Source of the DNA: Melioribacteraceae bacterium
GTDB lineage: Bacteria > Bacteroidota > Ignavibacteria > Ignavibacteriales > Melioribacteraceae
Assembly: GCA_011525875.1 (NCBI GenBank)
Contig: WYBN01000012.1
Location: 496,001-560,000 of the forward strand
Direction of reading: 5' to 3'
Length of the DNA stretch: 64,000 nt
The notes below the pieces were generated by a model. That model had not been told where the DNA came from. It did no database searches and worked only from the letters and a program-made list of their open reading frames with translations. A program made the position numbers and the translations under genes. Below, piece after piece: positions 15,884-26,001 of the stretch (within the stretch, counting starts at the first letter, position 1; every line of letters starts with the position of its first letter).

Positions 15884-17470
15884 TTAATTACTCACAGAGT
15901 TTGAATTAAGAGACTCGGCAAGGTTTATAGCTTTCAGAAACTGTTCGTCATTTAAAAGCAGAACATTAAACCAGCCTTCGTTCTTCCAATATTCGCGTGC
16001 GATGAAAGCTTTTAACCGGGTTTGGATATAATTATTGTCTTTCTCAAATTGATCGCTGCGATATTTGACGCCCTGCGATTCAGCGAAGGAAACAAACCGT
16101 CTTGTCAGCCGATCATCTATTTTATAACCATGAATGAATAACTCCCTTTCCGGGAATTCATGCATAATATCCATTTCAATTTCCTTATCGATATAGTTCC
16201 GCACAAAAAGATAATATACATTCCCGCGTGAAAGTTCAACAGAATAATCGGTCAAATATTCATGGGTAATTTTAAAGTCGGGAGTAATTCCGCCTTTGCT
16301 TATTATCTGTCTTCCGCCTTTTGATTTAAATAAAAATTGTGATGAATCGCCCTGAACCGAATCAATATCACTTCGGTCCATCAATTCTCGGTAATATTCT
16401 TCGCTTCCGTTTCCATAATCTCTCTGAATCATTCTTCCAATTGGCGTATAATACTTGGAAACTGTGATTCTTACCGCCGAATTATCGCTGAGCAAAAAAG
16501 GTCTTTGAACAAGCCCCTTGCCGAAAGAAGTTTCACCGACGAGATAACCTCTGTCCCAATCCTGAACTGCGCCGGCAACAATTTCGCTTGCCGAAGCGCT
16601 GCCTTTATTAATTAAAATCACCAAAGGATAGTTTTGGTATTCATAGTCTTCTTCGGCAAAATACTCTTCATTGAATTCAGGTTTCTTTCCTTCGGTATAA
16701 ACTATCAATTTATGGTCGTCAATAAAGATGTCGGCGATATTATATGCCTGTGAGAGCAGTCCGCCGGGATTATTGCGCAAATCGAGAATGATTTTTTCCA
16801 TCCCCGCTTTTTTTAATTTATCGAGAGCTTCTAATAGTTCGCGTGTAGTAGTTTCAGAGAACCGGGAAAGACTTATGTAACCTATATCGCTTCCGAAAAT
16901 CAGTGAGACGTCAACGGAATAAAGTGGTATTTTATCGCGCTGGATCGAAAACTTCAATATATTTCCGTTGGAAGGTCTGAATATTTCCACATCAACAATA
17001 CTTCCCTTAGAGCCGCGCAGACTTTTAATCACTTTGTTGTTAGTGAATCCGATACAATCCTTCCCGTCAATTCTAATTATTTTGTCACCCGCTAAAATAC
17101 CGAGAGCTTCGCTTGGACCGCCGCTGATTGCTGATACTACAACAATTGTATCTTTAATGATTTGGAATTCCACGCCAATTCCTTCAAAATTTCCACGGAA
17201 TTCGTCTTCTGAAATTTCATTATCAACCGCCGGAAGATAAATTGTATGCGGATCCAATCTCGAGAACATCCCTTTTATCGCTTCTTCAACAAGTTCTTCG
17301 GTGCTAACATCGTCAATGTGATATTTATGCGTCAGGTTGAGCACTTCGCCAATTTTCTGCGAACTTTCGAGTATTTCTTTATCGAGAAAGATTTTATTGA
17401 ACTGCGTTCCGATAAGAATTCCAGAGAGAAGAATAATTATCATCGTTGGTATGCGTATGTAATTTTTCAA
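15884..17470 (-). CDS. ctpA: C-terminal processing protease (S41 family)
   Basis: Periplasmic serine protease. Membrane anchor or signal at 7-22, PDZ domain about 93-175, S41 catalytic domain about 195-370, and a C-terminal extension to 528. The nucleophile is within GSASASE (300-306) and the general-base Lys in SFGKG (about 328). Substrates are unknown. Translation starts at TTG 17470 with AAAGGT upstream. It sits between the barrel protein and DUF3108, which suggests envelope processing. Confidence 0.93.
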   Translation of the reverse strand: MKNYIRIPTMIIILLSGILIGTQFNKIFLDKEILESSQKIGEVLNLTHKYHIDDVSTEELVEEAIKGMFSRLDPHTIYLPAVDNEISEDEFRGNFEGIGVEFQIIKDTIVVVSAISGGPSEALGILAGDKIIRIDGKDCIGFTNNKVIKSLRGSKGSIVDVEIFRPSNGNILKFSIQRDKIPLYSVDVSLIFGSDIGYISLSRFSETTTRELLEALDKLKKAGMEKIILDLRNNPGGLLSQAYNIADIFIDDHKLIVYTEGKKPEFNEEYFAEEDYEYQNYPLVILINKGSASASEIVAGAVQDWDRGYLVGETSFGKGLVQRPFLLSDNSAVRITVSKYYTPIGRMIQRDYGNGSEEYYRELMDRSDIDSVQGDSSQFLFKSKGGRQIISKGGITPDFKITHEYLTDYSVELSRGNVYYLFVRNYIDKEIEMDIMHEFPERELFIHGYKIDDRLTRRFVSFAESQGVKYRSDQFEKDNNYIQTRLKAFIAREYWKNEGWFNVLLLNDEQFLKAINLAESLNSNSVSN

Positions 17471-17482
17471 GATGATTGACCT

Positions 17483-19141
17483 TTATAAATTGAATGACAC
17501 TGTCAAAGAAGAAAAAATTTTATCTTCAGTATCAGAATCTTGAGCCGAACCGCTTACATATTGAATATAAAAATTCACAGCATAATTTTTGATCGGTTCG
17601 TAGACAGCCTTAAATGATAATGTATTAGTAATATTTCTGATGCCGTCAAGAAAAACCGCATTTTGATTATCAGTAATCAAATATCCGTATTCTAAATCTC
17701 CGCCGAAATTTTCAATAAGCTTTCCTTCGCCGTCATATTTATTTGCTCCGTGCTCGGTGTGTGAAAAACTTATTTCAAAATTCAATCTATAATGAGGATA
17801 AATATTTAATGCGCCTAAAATAGTCCGGCTGTTCGGCTGCAAATACGAACCGATGTTGAATCCCTGATTAGTATAATTATTGCCGGTGATTCTGTGAGTG
17901 TAAAAATAAGGATCGATATGTATATATTGCGCCTGCAGAGAAATGGGGATACCGGAAATTCCGTTAGAATACTGAACTGCTAAATTCAGCAGAAATCTAT
18001 TGCCGTACCAAGAGGTGCCGATTTTTGAAAAATCAATGTCGTCTATCATAAGCGTAGAATATAAGGAAAGGTTTTTGATCGAATTATTTTTGGCATCAAA
18101 AAATAGAATCGAATTATCCCTGTCCTGGTTTGCATGTTCAATACTTTTAAAATAATTGAATGGATTCAGATATGAGATATCAAATGAACGGCGGGAATAA
18201 ATAACCATTTCTCCGATACCGAGAACGATGTGCTTCGAAAAATTAAAACCGAATCTGTGATATGCTATATATTTCTCGTCAATACTTCTTATCAGTCCTT
18301 GCAAACTGTCTACATATTGATCTGCCTCCCCTAAAAGTTTTCCGTGCAAAAAGGAGAATGAGAATATTTTATAATTAACATTAAGTCCGATATGATCGAA
18401 CTTAGGTGCATTATCGGAAATAATTGTCTTAACGGGTCCGTAACCTATGTTTATCCTGTCTCTGCCTATCTTTGCGTTCATAAAGGAATCTTCGTACATC
18501 AGATAACCTTCCGTTTCGTCAAAATAGTCAACGCCTCCTTCTTCAACCTTGTCATAATTGAATTTATAATTATAGCGTATTTCTCCGAGCGTTTGAACCA
18601 GCGACCTGCTGCCGGCAAAGGTTCCGTTTGTTGCTTTTATATAATATCCGAAATTATGCAGAAACGTTCCGCGTATGCTGCCGCCGTAATTTACAATTAA
18701 TGCATTTTTTTTAGTTATGTGATTTTCGTGGGCATAACCAACTGATAATATGCCATTAGCAAATAGATTAAAATTACTTGAATCTGTATAGTAGTAGAGA
18801 TATTTCTCTTTTTGTACTATAAATTTTTCAAAAGATATATCCTGAAATAGTTGGGTTTGACTGCCGGTGGAAAAACTAATCTCAAATTCAAACTCCTTCA
18901 TATAATCTTCCAACATTTCTTTTTCAACATGGCTAAGTTCTGATAAGCTGCCATATATTATTTTGAGCCATTCAGCAATTTGATTTCTAGTTTTTGGAAT
19001 TTCGAATGAGTCATAACCCGAAATGACCGCCTGTGACTGCATTCTTTCGAGAAAGTTTAAAACCGGATGGTCATACTGCACATACCCTGATTGTGCATAG
19101 AGAAAATTAGTGATGACAATAAAGAAAAATAATTTTTTCAA
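17483..19141 (-). CDS. Outer-membrane beta-barrel protein, Wzi capsule-assembly-like
   Basis: 552 residues with a signal peptide (KKLFFFIVITNFLYAQ). The rest alternates aromatic and polar residues as in a large barrel and ends in SSLTVSFNL. The early part (QYDHPVLNFLERMQSQ) and the internal GYGPVKTIISDNAPKFDH and SYLNPFNYF segments resemble Wzi-family proteins that hold or assemble surface polysaccharide. It starts at TTG right after the glycosyltransferase gene, which supports a polysaccharide role. The family call is tentative; the barrel call is firm. Confidence 0.62.
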   Translation of the reverse strand: MKKLFFFIVITNFLYAQSGYVQYDHPVLNFLERMQSQAVISGYDSFEIPKTRNQIAEWLKIIYGSLSELSHVEKEMLEDYMKEFEFEISFSTGSQTQLFQDISFEKFIVQKEKYLYYYTDSSNFNLFANGILSVGYAHENHITKKNALIVNYGGSIRGTFLHNFGYYIKATNGTFAGSRSLVQTLGEIRYNYKFNYDKVEEGGVDYFDETEGYLMYEDSFMNAKIGRDRINIGYGPVKTIISDNAPKFDHIGLNVNYKIFSFSFLHGKLLGEADQYVDSLQGLIRSIDEKYIAYHRFGFNFSKHIVLGIGEMVIYSRRSFDISYLNPFNYFKSIEHANQDRDNSILFFDAKNNSIKNLSLYSTLMIDDIDFSKIGTSWYGNRFLLNLAVQYSNGISGIPISLQAQYIHIDPYFYTHRITGNNYTNQGFNIGSYLQPNSRTILGALNIYPHYRLNFEISFSHTEHGANKYDGEGKLIENFGGDLEYGYLITDNQNAVFLDGIRNITNTLSFKAVYEPIKNYAVNFYIQYVSGSAQDSDTEDKIFSSLTVSFNL

Positions 19142-19873
19142 TTATCTTACTTCCTCCCACTCATTGGAAAGTGATTTCTTTAGCAATATAACATAAATAC
19201 TGTTCAACAACCACATAAAGAGTATTTTGAAATGTCCATACTTTCTGTAACGCCGCGGAGATTCATAAATCTTAATTTTTTTCGAAAACAATATTTTGCC
19301 TTTCCTTCTGACTCGTGTAAAGAATTCAAAATCTTCGCCGGCAGCAAGGTTTTCATTATAACCGCCAAGTTTTTCAAATACTTCCTTTCGGATAATATGA
19401 CACTCCCCCCTGCCCATTCCCATTCCAATAATATTCAACGTATGGAAATAATGATTATAGAAAGTTAAAAATACTTTGTCTATTAATTTCGACTCTTTGG
19501 GAATAACTTCAACGCTGCATGTCATAGCGGCATATTTCTTTGCTGCATAAAACTGCGAATCGATTATATGATGAAAAACCAGAACATCTTTGATAATGAT
19601 ATCGCCATTGAGAAAAATAAATATTTCGCCAGAAGCTATTTTAGCTCCGGTATTTCTGCCCTGTGCTATATTTTGCTTCGCGTTTTCTGTGTGAACTGTA
19701 ATTTTATCCGCCTTTTCGAGCGCAATTCCGACCGTATTATCAGTACTTCCGCCGTCGGAAATTATTATTTCAATACTATCCGGAACAGATTCTTTAAGTG
19801 AATGCAGTTGTTCGAGCAATGCAGGTAAAAGTCTTTCTTCGTTTAATGTGGGAATAATAATACTGTATTTCAA
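19142..19873 (-). CDS. Family 2 glycosyltransferase
   Basis: GT-A fold enzyme, 243 residues. The start KYSIIIPTLNEERLLPALL and ISDGGSTDNT are the nucleotide-sugar binding elements, and FLNGDI holds a DxD-like site in which the first position is Asn. Later comes GRGECHIIRKEVFEKLGGYNE with AGEDFEF. A hydrophobic stretch near the C-terminus (LFMWLLNSIYVILL) suggests membrane association. It uses a TTG start and follows the DUF2279 gene by eight bases. Donor and acceptor are unknown. Confidence 0.88.
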   Translation of the reverse strand: MKYSIIIPTLNEERLLPALLEQLHSLKESVPDSIEIIISDGGSTDNTVGIALEKADKITVHTENAKQNIAQGRNTGAKIASGEIFIFLNGDIIIKDVLVFHHIIDSQFYAAKKYAAMTCSVEVIPKESKLIDKVFLTFYNHYFHTLNIIGMGMGRGECHIIRKEVFEKLGGYNENLAAGEDFEFFTRVRRKGKILFSKKIKIYESPRRYRKYGHFKILFMWLLNSIYVILLKKSLSNEWEEVR

Positions 19874-19881
19874 TTTTAATC

Positions 19882-20835
19882 CTAATATACAATTGCAAAG
19901 AACGCCGCATTGGGAGTAATTCTAATTCCCGGCATTGGGAAGTGAATGTAATTCAACGTGTTTTTAACAAACTGCCAGAAGCCTCCATAAAGGGGAATCT
20001 GCTCAGCATCAAGATCAAGAGCGATATAAATACTTCGTTGACCGCCTCCTCTGCCGTCAAGATTGCTAACGCCCATGCCGACAGAAAGCATCAAATACGA
20101 TGGTATAAATTCGGAAATACTTATAGGTAAAATTTCTTTTATACGGATTCCCATCCAATATTTTTGCCCTTCATAATCGTCTATAATAATTCCGCCCTTA
20201 TGCCTGCCTTCGCGAAATTTCTTCGAGGGTAAATAGCTTACTTTAGGAACAAAATTTTTCAAGAAAGGATAATAATATTGAGCGAGATAAAAACTTGCCC
20301 CGATGAAATCAAATATTGCATCACCCGGGCTAAAGCCCCAATCCGGACCGAAACCGTCTTCAATTTCTATAAACAGTTCGAATGCAAGTGCAGAGGCAGC
20401 GGAAAAAATAGCCGACTGTTCCGCTTGAAAATTTGCCCCGTCATACATTCCTGAGAAAGCGTGGGCAATTAAATGTGTTCCGAAGAAATGCCCGACTTTG
20501 TCAATCCATAGCGCATAGTTCCAATCGTTTACAATTCTGAATTTACTGTCTTGCGTCTGCCACCATGCATTTGCCTGATAAATATGTACGGCAGTTCCGA
20601 TCCCGATGGCAACGGAACCGAAAAGAGCAAGTCTTCCATAGTGAATTTTATTTTCAAGAGGATTTATTTTATCAACATAATTATCAATTGCGTATAGCGA
20701 GAGAGGTATTCTTTCTATTACTAAAGACGAATCTAATTTAATAGCAGCTGTCACACTATCATCCGTTTGAGCGTACATCGAATAATACAGAGAAAGAAAA
20801 ATGCCCAGTAAAAATATTTTCTTTAATCGGAACAT
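19882..20835 (-). CDS. DUF2279 outer-membrane-associated protein (YfiM-like)
   Basis: 317 residues with a signal peptide ending near YAQ. Conserved family features include WIDKVGHFFGTHL and DWGFSPGDAIFDFIGASF, with a pattern of membrane-inserted segments between. The C-terminal half, with LSVGMGVSNLDG and the end FFAIVY, may form barrel strands. Function is unknown. It opens the envelope sub-cluster that continues with the glycosyltransferase and the Wzi-like gene. Confidence 0.7.
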   Translation of the reverse strand: MFRLKKIFLLGIFLSLYYSMYAQTDDSVTAAIKLDSSLVIERIPLSLYAIDNYVDKINPLENKIHYGRLALFGSVAIGIGTAVHIYQANAWWQTQDSKFRIVNDWNYALWIDKVGHFFGTHLIAHAFSGMYDGANFQAEQSAIFSAASALAFELFIEIEDGFGPDWGFSPGDAIFDFIGASFYLAQYYYPFLKNFVPKVSYLPSKKFREGRHKGGIIIDDYEGQKYWMGIRIKEILPISISEFIPSYLMLSVGMGVSNLDGRGGGQRSIYIALDLDAEQIPLYGGFWQFVKNTLNYIHFPMPGIRITPNAAFFAIVY

Positions 20836-20852
20836 AAAGAATTAAGCTGCTT

Positions 20853-22355
20853 TTATGTACGCATTTGCGGGAATAAAACTACATCCCTTATTGATGTTTG
20901 ACCTGTCAGAAGCATAACCAACCTGTCTATTCCAATTCCGAGTCCGGCTGTCGGCGGCATACCGTATTCTATAGCCCTTAAAAAATCCTCGTCAATCTGA
21001 TGCGCTTCATCGTCTCCTTCTTCTCGCAGCTTGGCTTGCGCTTCGAATCTCTGTCTTTGATCGATTGGGTCGTTCAATTCGCTGAAAGCATTGCATATTT
21101 CTCTTCCTAAAACAAAACCTTCAAACCTTTCAACAATCCCTTCTCTGCTTCTATGCTTCTTAGCTAACGGGGACAATTCGACGGGATAATCAATTACGAA
21201 AGTCGGCTGAATAATAGTATGCTGAATAGTCTCTTCAAACAGAATGTCAATCAATTTACCTTTACTCTCCGTACCAGACATTTCAAAGCCGCGCTGCTTC
21301 AATTCTTTTTGTAAATCCTCTTTCGATGCCTGCAGTACATCAATACCGAGATGCTTTTTAAGTTCGTCAACCATCGATAATCTATTCCACGGCGCTTTGA
21401 AGTTAATTATATTACCTTCGACAATAAACTCTGTCTTACCGAAAACCTTCAGAGATACCGTGTTAATCATGTTTTCAACGAACTCCATCATCCAGTTGTA
21501 ATCTTTATAAGCTGCATAAAGCTCGAGCATGGTAAATTCCGGGTTATGCGTTTTATCGATACCTTCATTCCTGAAATCTTTCGATATTTCATAAACTCTA
21601 TCGAAACCGCCTACAATTAATCTTTTCAGATAAAGTTCGTCGGCGATTCGGAGATACAATGTTCTGTCGAGTGAATTATGATATGTTACAAAGGGACGCG
21701 CCGCAGCTCCCCCGTATAAAGGCTGAAGCACAGGAGTTTCAACTTCAACAAAATAATTTTCGTCGAGATAATTTCTCAGCGCTGTAATGATTGAGGTTCT
21801 TTTTATGAATACATCTCTAACATCCGGATTTACTATTAGATCAACATATCTTTGTCTGTAACGTAACTCCTTATCAGCAAACTGATCGTATATTTTTTTG
21901 TTCCCTTCCTCGTCAATCATTTCTTTTGCTATCGGAATCGGTCTAAGAGACTTTGCAAGCAGATTCATAGAACGCGCATGAACAGATATTTCCCCGGTTT
22001 TTGTTTTGAAAACAAAACCATCAACGCCTATAATATCACCGATATCCATAAGTTTGAAAGCGTCATAAGAATTACCGATTTCATCCTTCTTCAGATAGAT
22101 TTGAATGCGTCCGTCTTTATCCTGAATATGCGCAAAAGAAGCTTTCCCCATTCTGCGGATTGCCATTATTCTCCCGGCAATTTTAACGTCCTTATTCTCG
22201 TATAAATCAAAATTATTTTTTATATGAGCTGAATAGGCATTCACTTCATAATCATAGGCATAAGCTTCAAAGTTCAGTTTATTCAGTTCGCCAAGCTCTT
22301 CATATCTTCTTTTGATTAAATCGTTCACATCCGTATTATGCTCTTGATTTTCCAA
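20853..22355 (-). CDS. lysS: Lysyl-tRNA synthetase, class II
   Basis: Charges tRNA-Lys. An N-terminal OB-fold anticodon-binding domain spans about 50-160 and the class II catalytic core about 175-500. Motif 2 is [18 protein letters not shown], and motif 3 is [12 protein letters not shown]. The 500-residue length is standard. The start is TTG at 22355 with GGAGGG just upstream, a strong case for real TTG initiation. Confidence 0.97.
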   Translation of the reverse strand: MENQEHNTDVNDLIKRRYEELGELNKLNFEAYAYDYEVNAYSAHIKNNFDLYENKDVKIAGRIMAIRRMGKASFAHIQDKDGRIQIYLKKDEIGNSYDAFKLMDIGDIIGVDGFVFKTKTGEISVHARSMNLLAKSLRPIPIAKEMIDEEGNKKIYDQFADKELRYRQRYVDLIVNPDVRDVFIKRTSIITALRNYLDENYFVEVETPVLQPLYGGAAARPFVTYHNSLDRTLYLRIADELYLKRLIVGGFDRVYEISKDFRNEGIDKTHNPEFTMLELYAAYKDYNWMMEFVENMINTVSLKVFGKTEFIVEGNIINFKAPWNRLSMVDELKKHLGIDVLQASKEDLQKELKQRGFEMSGTESKGKLIDILFEETIQHTIIQPTFVIDYPVELSPLAKKHRSREGIVERFEGFVLGREICNAFSELNDPIDQRQRFEAQAKLREEGDDEAHQIDEDFLRAIEYGMPPTAGLGIGIDRLVMLLTGQTSIRDVVLFPQMRT

Positions 22356-22367
22356 CTTCCCTCCGTT
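22356..22367 (-). promoter_or_regulatory. Ribosome binding site for the TTG start of lysS
   Basis: On the minus strand CGGAGGGAAG runs directly into TTG 22355. No in-frame ATG competes nearby, so the site fixes TTG as the initiator. Confidence 0.6.
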
Positions 22368-23079
22368 AATTAAACTTATAACCCGTAGTTACTTCAATTT
22401 CTGACTGCCTCAGTTCGCGGTAAGTCCCGTGCTGAAGTCCATCGCAAGTGAAACCGCCGAAATTAATCCGGTCTAATTTTTTAACTGTATAGCCGAGCGT
22501 ATTGAACATATTTTTAACAAAGTGATTTCTCCCTTCCACCGAAGAAGCAACAACGCGCTTGCGGCTTTTCTTGTTGATAAATCTAATCGAAGTAAACCTG
22601 CCCTTTTTACCTTCGATAAAAATTCCTTTAAGCAATCTTTCCTTGTCTTCGTCAGCTAACTCCTTATCCAGCAGCACTTCGTATTCTCTCGTGATTTTAT
22701 TGCTCGGGTGAGTTAAATAATTTGAAAAATCCCCGTCGTTGGTAAGAAGCAAAACGCCCGTTGTATTGTAATCCAGCCTTCCGACCGGAAATATTTTTTG
22801 CTTTGACTTAATTAATTCTATTACTGTTATCCTGTCTTTTTCATCTTTGGTTGAAGTGATTACTCCCTTAGGCTTGTTCATCAAAAAATAAATTTTTGAT
22901 TTTGTTCTAATTCTTGAGCCGTCAACTTTCACTGCATCTTTATCAGGGTCAATCATTACACCGAGTTCGCAAACGGTTTTGTTATTTACCGTAACCCTTC
23001 CCTCAGTGATCAGCTCATCGGATTTGCGTCTTGAGGCAATTCCACATTCGGCAAGATATTTATTCAGCCGTATTTTCAT
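22366..23079 (-). CDS. rluB: 23S rRNA pseudouridine synthase (RluB/RsuA family)
   Basis: Modifies a uridine in rRNA. The S4 RNA-binding domain at the start ([20 protein letters not shown]) is followed by the synthase core with the catalytic Asp in [21 protein letters not shown] 23079 gives 237 residues that begin exactly where the family begins; a TTG 14 codons upstream is rejected. It overlaps scpB by 20 bases. The scpA-scpB-rluB order is widely conserved in bacteria. Confidence 0.92.
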   Translation of the reverse strand: MKIRLNKYLAECGIASRRKSDELITEGRVTVNNKTVCELGVMIDPDKDAVKVDGSRIRTKSKIYFLMNKPKGVITSTKDEKDRITVIELIKSKQKIFPVGRLDYNTTGVLLLTNDGDFSNYLTHPSNKITREYEVLLDKELADEDKERLLKGIFIEGKKGRFTSIRFINKKSRKRVVASSVEGRNHFVKNMFNTLGYTVKKLDRINFGGFTCDGLQHGTYRELRQSEIEVTTGYKFN

Positions 23080-23713
23080 TTTCTTCAATTGGTCCCATTT
23101 CTTTTTCAATAGATTCTTCAAGTTCGTTCAACATAATTTTTCTTTTCTGCTCAAGAAAGTCAACATCGGTCATTATCTCCTCAATCTCTCTCGGCTTAGG
23201 CAGATCAGAAATACTGTTCAATCCGAAGTATTTCAAGAACTCGGTGGTTGTAACATAAAGCAGCGGTCTGCCTACAGTTTCAGCCCTGCCTTTAATTGTG
23301 ATAAGATTTTTCTCTAATAAAATATTTATCATGTAATCGCAATTGACGCCGCGTATCTGCTCAATCTCAGGTTTTGTTATAGGCTGTTTATAAGCAATAA
23401 TAGCAAGCGTTTCCAGGGCAGCAGTGCTAAGCCGTCTTTTGCTGCGAACCGACGAAAGAAAACCTACATACTTTGCGTATTCAGGCTGCGTTGCAAAGAT
23501 AAATCCGTTTGCTATCTGCAGTATCCTGAAAGACCGTTCAGCTTCAGAATAAATCTGATTCAATTTTTCGACCGAAGTGAGAACGTCCTCTTTGTTTATT
23601 TCCGTATCTTCACCATCAATTTCTTTTATTGCCCTTATAATTTCCGGCGAAGGTATCGGATCGTCGGCTGCAAAGATAAGGGATTCGATTATCGACAAAT
23701 AAACATTATCCAT
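23060..23713 (-). CDS. scpB: Segregation and condensation protein B
   Basis: Partner of Smc and ScpA in chromosome condensation. Two winged-helix domains are recognisable; the second contains LSTAALETLAIIAYKQPIT and the family signature GRAETVGRPLLYVTT, followed by FLKYFGLNSISDLP. The C-terminus is a charged tail. The 217-residue length is normal. It overlaps scpA by 8 bases and rluB by 20. Smc itself is outside the window. Confidence 0.95.
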   Translation of the reverse strand: MDNVYLSIIESLIFAADDPIPSPEIIRAIKEIDGEDTEINKEDVLTSVEKLNQIYSEAERSFRILQIANGFIFATQPEYAKYVGFLSSVRSKRRLSTAALETLAIIAYKQPITKPEIEQIRGVNCDYMINILLEKNLITIKGRAETVGRPLLYVTTTEFLKYFGLNSISDLPKPREIEEIMTDVDFLEQKRKIMLNELEESIEKEMGPIEENENTAE

Positions 23714-24428
23714 TTTCTACCAATTTGTAAATTGTGAAATCATTGAAATTTTCCGACTCCTTTAAACCAATCTGCCCCATCTTTACCATCTCCAATAGGG
23801 CGATGAATGTTACTATTATTTTAATCTTCTCGAATATCCCGGAGATTAGATCGACAAAACTAAGCTCCCCCGAAGATTCAAGCAGTTTCAAAATATAATT
23901 TATCTGTTCGTCGATCGTTACGGTCACTCTTTCTATTTGATGCACAGCTTCTTGCGGGCGGTTTTCCAGAGCTCTCTTAAGAGCTTTCATAAGATCGTAA
24001 AGAGTAACATTCTTCAGCAAAGAATTCAAATCATCCTGCGACTCCTTTTCGTCCGCTTCAAAGTTCCCGCGGAAACTTATATTCCTTGCATAGCTTTCAC
24101 TGATTGATAATTCCTCGGCCATTTCCTTATAACGCTTGTATTCGAGAAGAGCTGCAATTAAATCGGCACGTGGATCGATCTCTTCACCTTTTTCGTCACG
24201 TTCCTTCGGCAAAAGCATCTTTGCCTTTATCTGCATCAGCGTCGCAGCCATAAGTATAAATTCGCCTGCTGCTTCCAGGTCAAGCTGTTCCATTATTTCT
24301 ACATATTTCATAAATTCGTTCGTGATATATGAAATGGGAATATCGTAAATATCAAGTTCATCTCGTTTGATGAAAAATAAAAGCAGATCCAACGGACCTT
24401 CAAAATTATCTAATCTTACTTTATACAA
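23706..24428 (-). CDS. scpA: Segregation and condensation protein A (kleisin)
   Basis: Kleisin that bridges the Smc heads. The N-terminal signature VRLDNFEGPLDLLLFFIKRD is present, followed by LEAAGEFILMAATLMQIKAK; the C-terminal winged helix begins near FVDLISGIFEK. The 240-residue length is typical. The start is a TTG (24428) three bases after the stop of trpS, with only a weak Shine-Dalgarno, so translational coupling to trpS is likely. Confidence 0.95.
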   Translation of the reverse strand: MYKVRLDNFEGPLDLLLFFIKRDELDIYDIPISYITNEFMKYVEIMEQLDLEAAGEFILMAATLMQIKAKMLLPKERDEKGEEIDPRADLIAALLEYKRYKEMAEELSISESYARNISFRGNFEADEKESQDDLNSLLKNVTLYDLMKALKRALENRPQEAVHQIERVTVTIDEQINYILKLLESSGELSFVDLISGIFEKIKIIVTFIALLEMVKMGQIGLKESENFNDFTIYKLVENG

Positions 24429-24431
24429 TTT

Positions 24432-25412
24432 CTATCCCAATTTCATTGCTGTATGAACTTCATTCATAGTGTTTTCTGCAGTGGCTAATGCGCGCTTTTC
24501 GCCTTCAGCGATAATATCCTTAACAGAATCAAGATCGTTTTCTAATTGCTTTCGTTTTTCGAGAACCGGCGCCAAAAAATCATTCAGCTTTGCGGCAAGC
24601 TTTAGTTTGCAGTCAACACAACCAAGCGCACCCGAGCGGCAGTCTCTGTCAATCTCCGGCGTTTCACCCTCATTAAATTTTTTATGATATGAGAAAATCA
24701 AGCATACTTCGGGTCTCCCCGGATCATTCTTCCTCAACTTTTGAGGATCGGTTACCGCTTTTCTTAACTTTTGTTTCACTTCTTCCGGCGAATCCGAAAG
24801 AAGTATTGTGTTATCAAGCGACTTGCTCATCTTCGCCTTTCCGTCCAAACCTACAAGCCTCGCAAAATTAGTCAAGAGCGGCTCAGGCTCTGGAAATACT
24901 ACACCGTACTGATTATTAAATTTTCTTGCAATCTCGCGCGTAATTTCCACATGCGGCACTTGATCTTCGCCGACCGGAACCGCTGCTCCCTTATATAAAA
25001 GTATGTCTGCCGCCTGCAATACCGGATAACCGAGATGTCCGTAAATTACGTTTTCAATATTTAAATCTCGAACCTGTTCTTTTAAAGTAGGATTGCGTTC
25101 AAGTCTCGCAGTTGTTATTAGCATTGAAAAAATCAAATGCAGCTCCGTGTGCTGTTTGATTTGCGACTGCCGGAAGAAGGGACTTTTAGCCGGGTCTAAT
25201 CCCGAAGCAAGCCAGTCTATTACCATCTCAATCGTATTACTGTAAATATTGCCCGTTTCTAGGTCAGTTGTCAACACATGATAATCGGCAATCAAATGAT
25301 AGCTGTCATATTCATTTTGAAGTTTAATCCAGTTTTCGAGCGCGCCCACATAATGCCCGATATGCAGTTTTCCCGTAGGACGCATACCGCTCAATATTCT
25401 TTTTTTAGCCAT
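24432..25412 (-). CDS. trpS: Tryptophanyl-tRNA synthetase
   Basis: Class I synthetase, 326 residues. The HIGH motif lies in GKLHIGHYVGALENW, and the KMSKS motif in GKAKMSKSLDNT. The specificity region has VPVGEDQVPHVEITREIARKF. A cysteine cluster (CRSGALGCVDC) near the C-terminal third is shared with several TrpS relatives. It is the first gene of the long minus-strand run that proceeds to scpA, scpB, rluB and lysS. Confidence 0.97.
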   Translation of the reverse strand: MAKKRILSGMRPTGKLHIGHYVGALENWIKLQNEYDSYHLIADYHVLTTDLETGNIYSNTIEMVIDWLASGLDPAKSPFFRQSQIKQHTELHLIFSMLITTARLERNPTLKEQVRDLNIENVIYGHLGYPVLQAADILLYKGAAVPVGEDQVPHVEITREIARKFNNQYGVVFPEPEPLLTNFARLVGLDGKAKMSKSLDNTILLSDSPEEVKQKLRKAVTDPQKLRKNDPGRPEVCLIFSYHKKFNEGETPEIDRDCRSGALGCVDCKLKLAAKLNDFLAPVLEKRKQLENDLDSVKDIIAEGEKRALATAENTMNEVHTAMKLG

Positions 25413-25489
25413 AGAATAGGAATTTTTGTTTATAAAATATGAAAAACGGTAACAAAGATAATGAAAAAAATTACTTTATTTAGAGCCTG

Positions 25490-26001
25490 TCAGGTCTGAT
25501 AAAGAAAAGGTTTCCATGTGTCGTCAAGCCTGCTGACCGAGTTGGCAAGGAACATTATAAAGCTCGGATGATACGGTTTAACTAACAATTTAATATTTGC
25601 CTCAGCCGGAGTTCTATCTCCTTTACGATTATTGCATGGAAGGCATGCGGCAACAAGATTATCCCACGTATCGCCTCCGCCGCGTGCTTTCGGAAGTATA
25701 TGATCTACGGTTAAAGGTAAATCCCCTCTTCCGCAATATGCGCATTTATGTTTATCCCTTCTTAAAATATTTTTCCTCGTCAGCAGAATATCTTTATATG
25801 GAAGATGAACATATTTGCCTAGCCTTACAACTGTGGGCAGCGGAAATTCCTTTGATACCGAATGAAGAATTTTTGAATTGCTTTTTGAAACAAGTTCAGC
25901 CTTGCCGAGATACATCAAGATAATTGCTTTTTTTACGTTGCAGATAGAAATCGGTTCGTAGCTTTGATTTAATAAAAGTACTCTCGCGTTTAAAACACCA
26001 T
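25490..26001 (-). CDS. HNH endonuclease, apparently frameshifted near its start
   Basis: Core HNH protein: RRDKHKCAYCGRGDLPLTVDH, then KARGGGDTWDNLVAACLPCN with two zinc Cys pairs. The longest ordinary frame starts at TTG 25918/ATG 25915, but the family N-terminus (VLLLNQSYEPISICNVKKAI) is clearly encoded upstream in the same frame (25919-25981) with no ATG, GTG or TTG before it. An ATG at 26001 lies one frame away; one extra T in the T4 run at 25992-25995 would join it as M-V-F-L-N-A-R-V-L. This is either an assembly error in a homopolymer, a true mutation or frameshifting. The family resembles conserved housekeeping HNH proteins, not homing nucleases. Confidence 0.85.

Noticed and set aside
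25490..26001. HNH protein as a homing nuclease or defence gene
   Set aside because: Its N-terminal and core motifs resemble the common chromosomal HNH family, and no intron, intein or defence neighbour is present.
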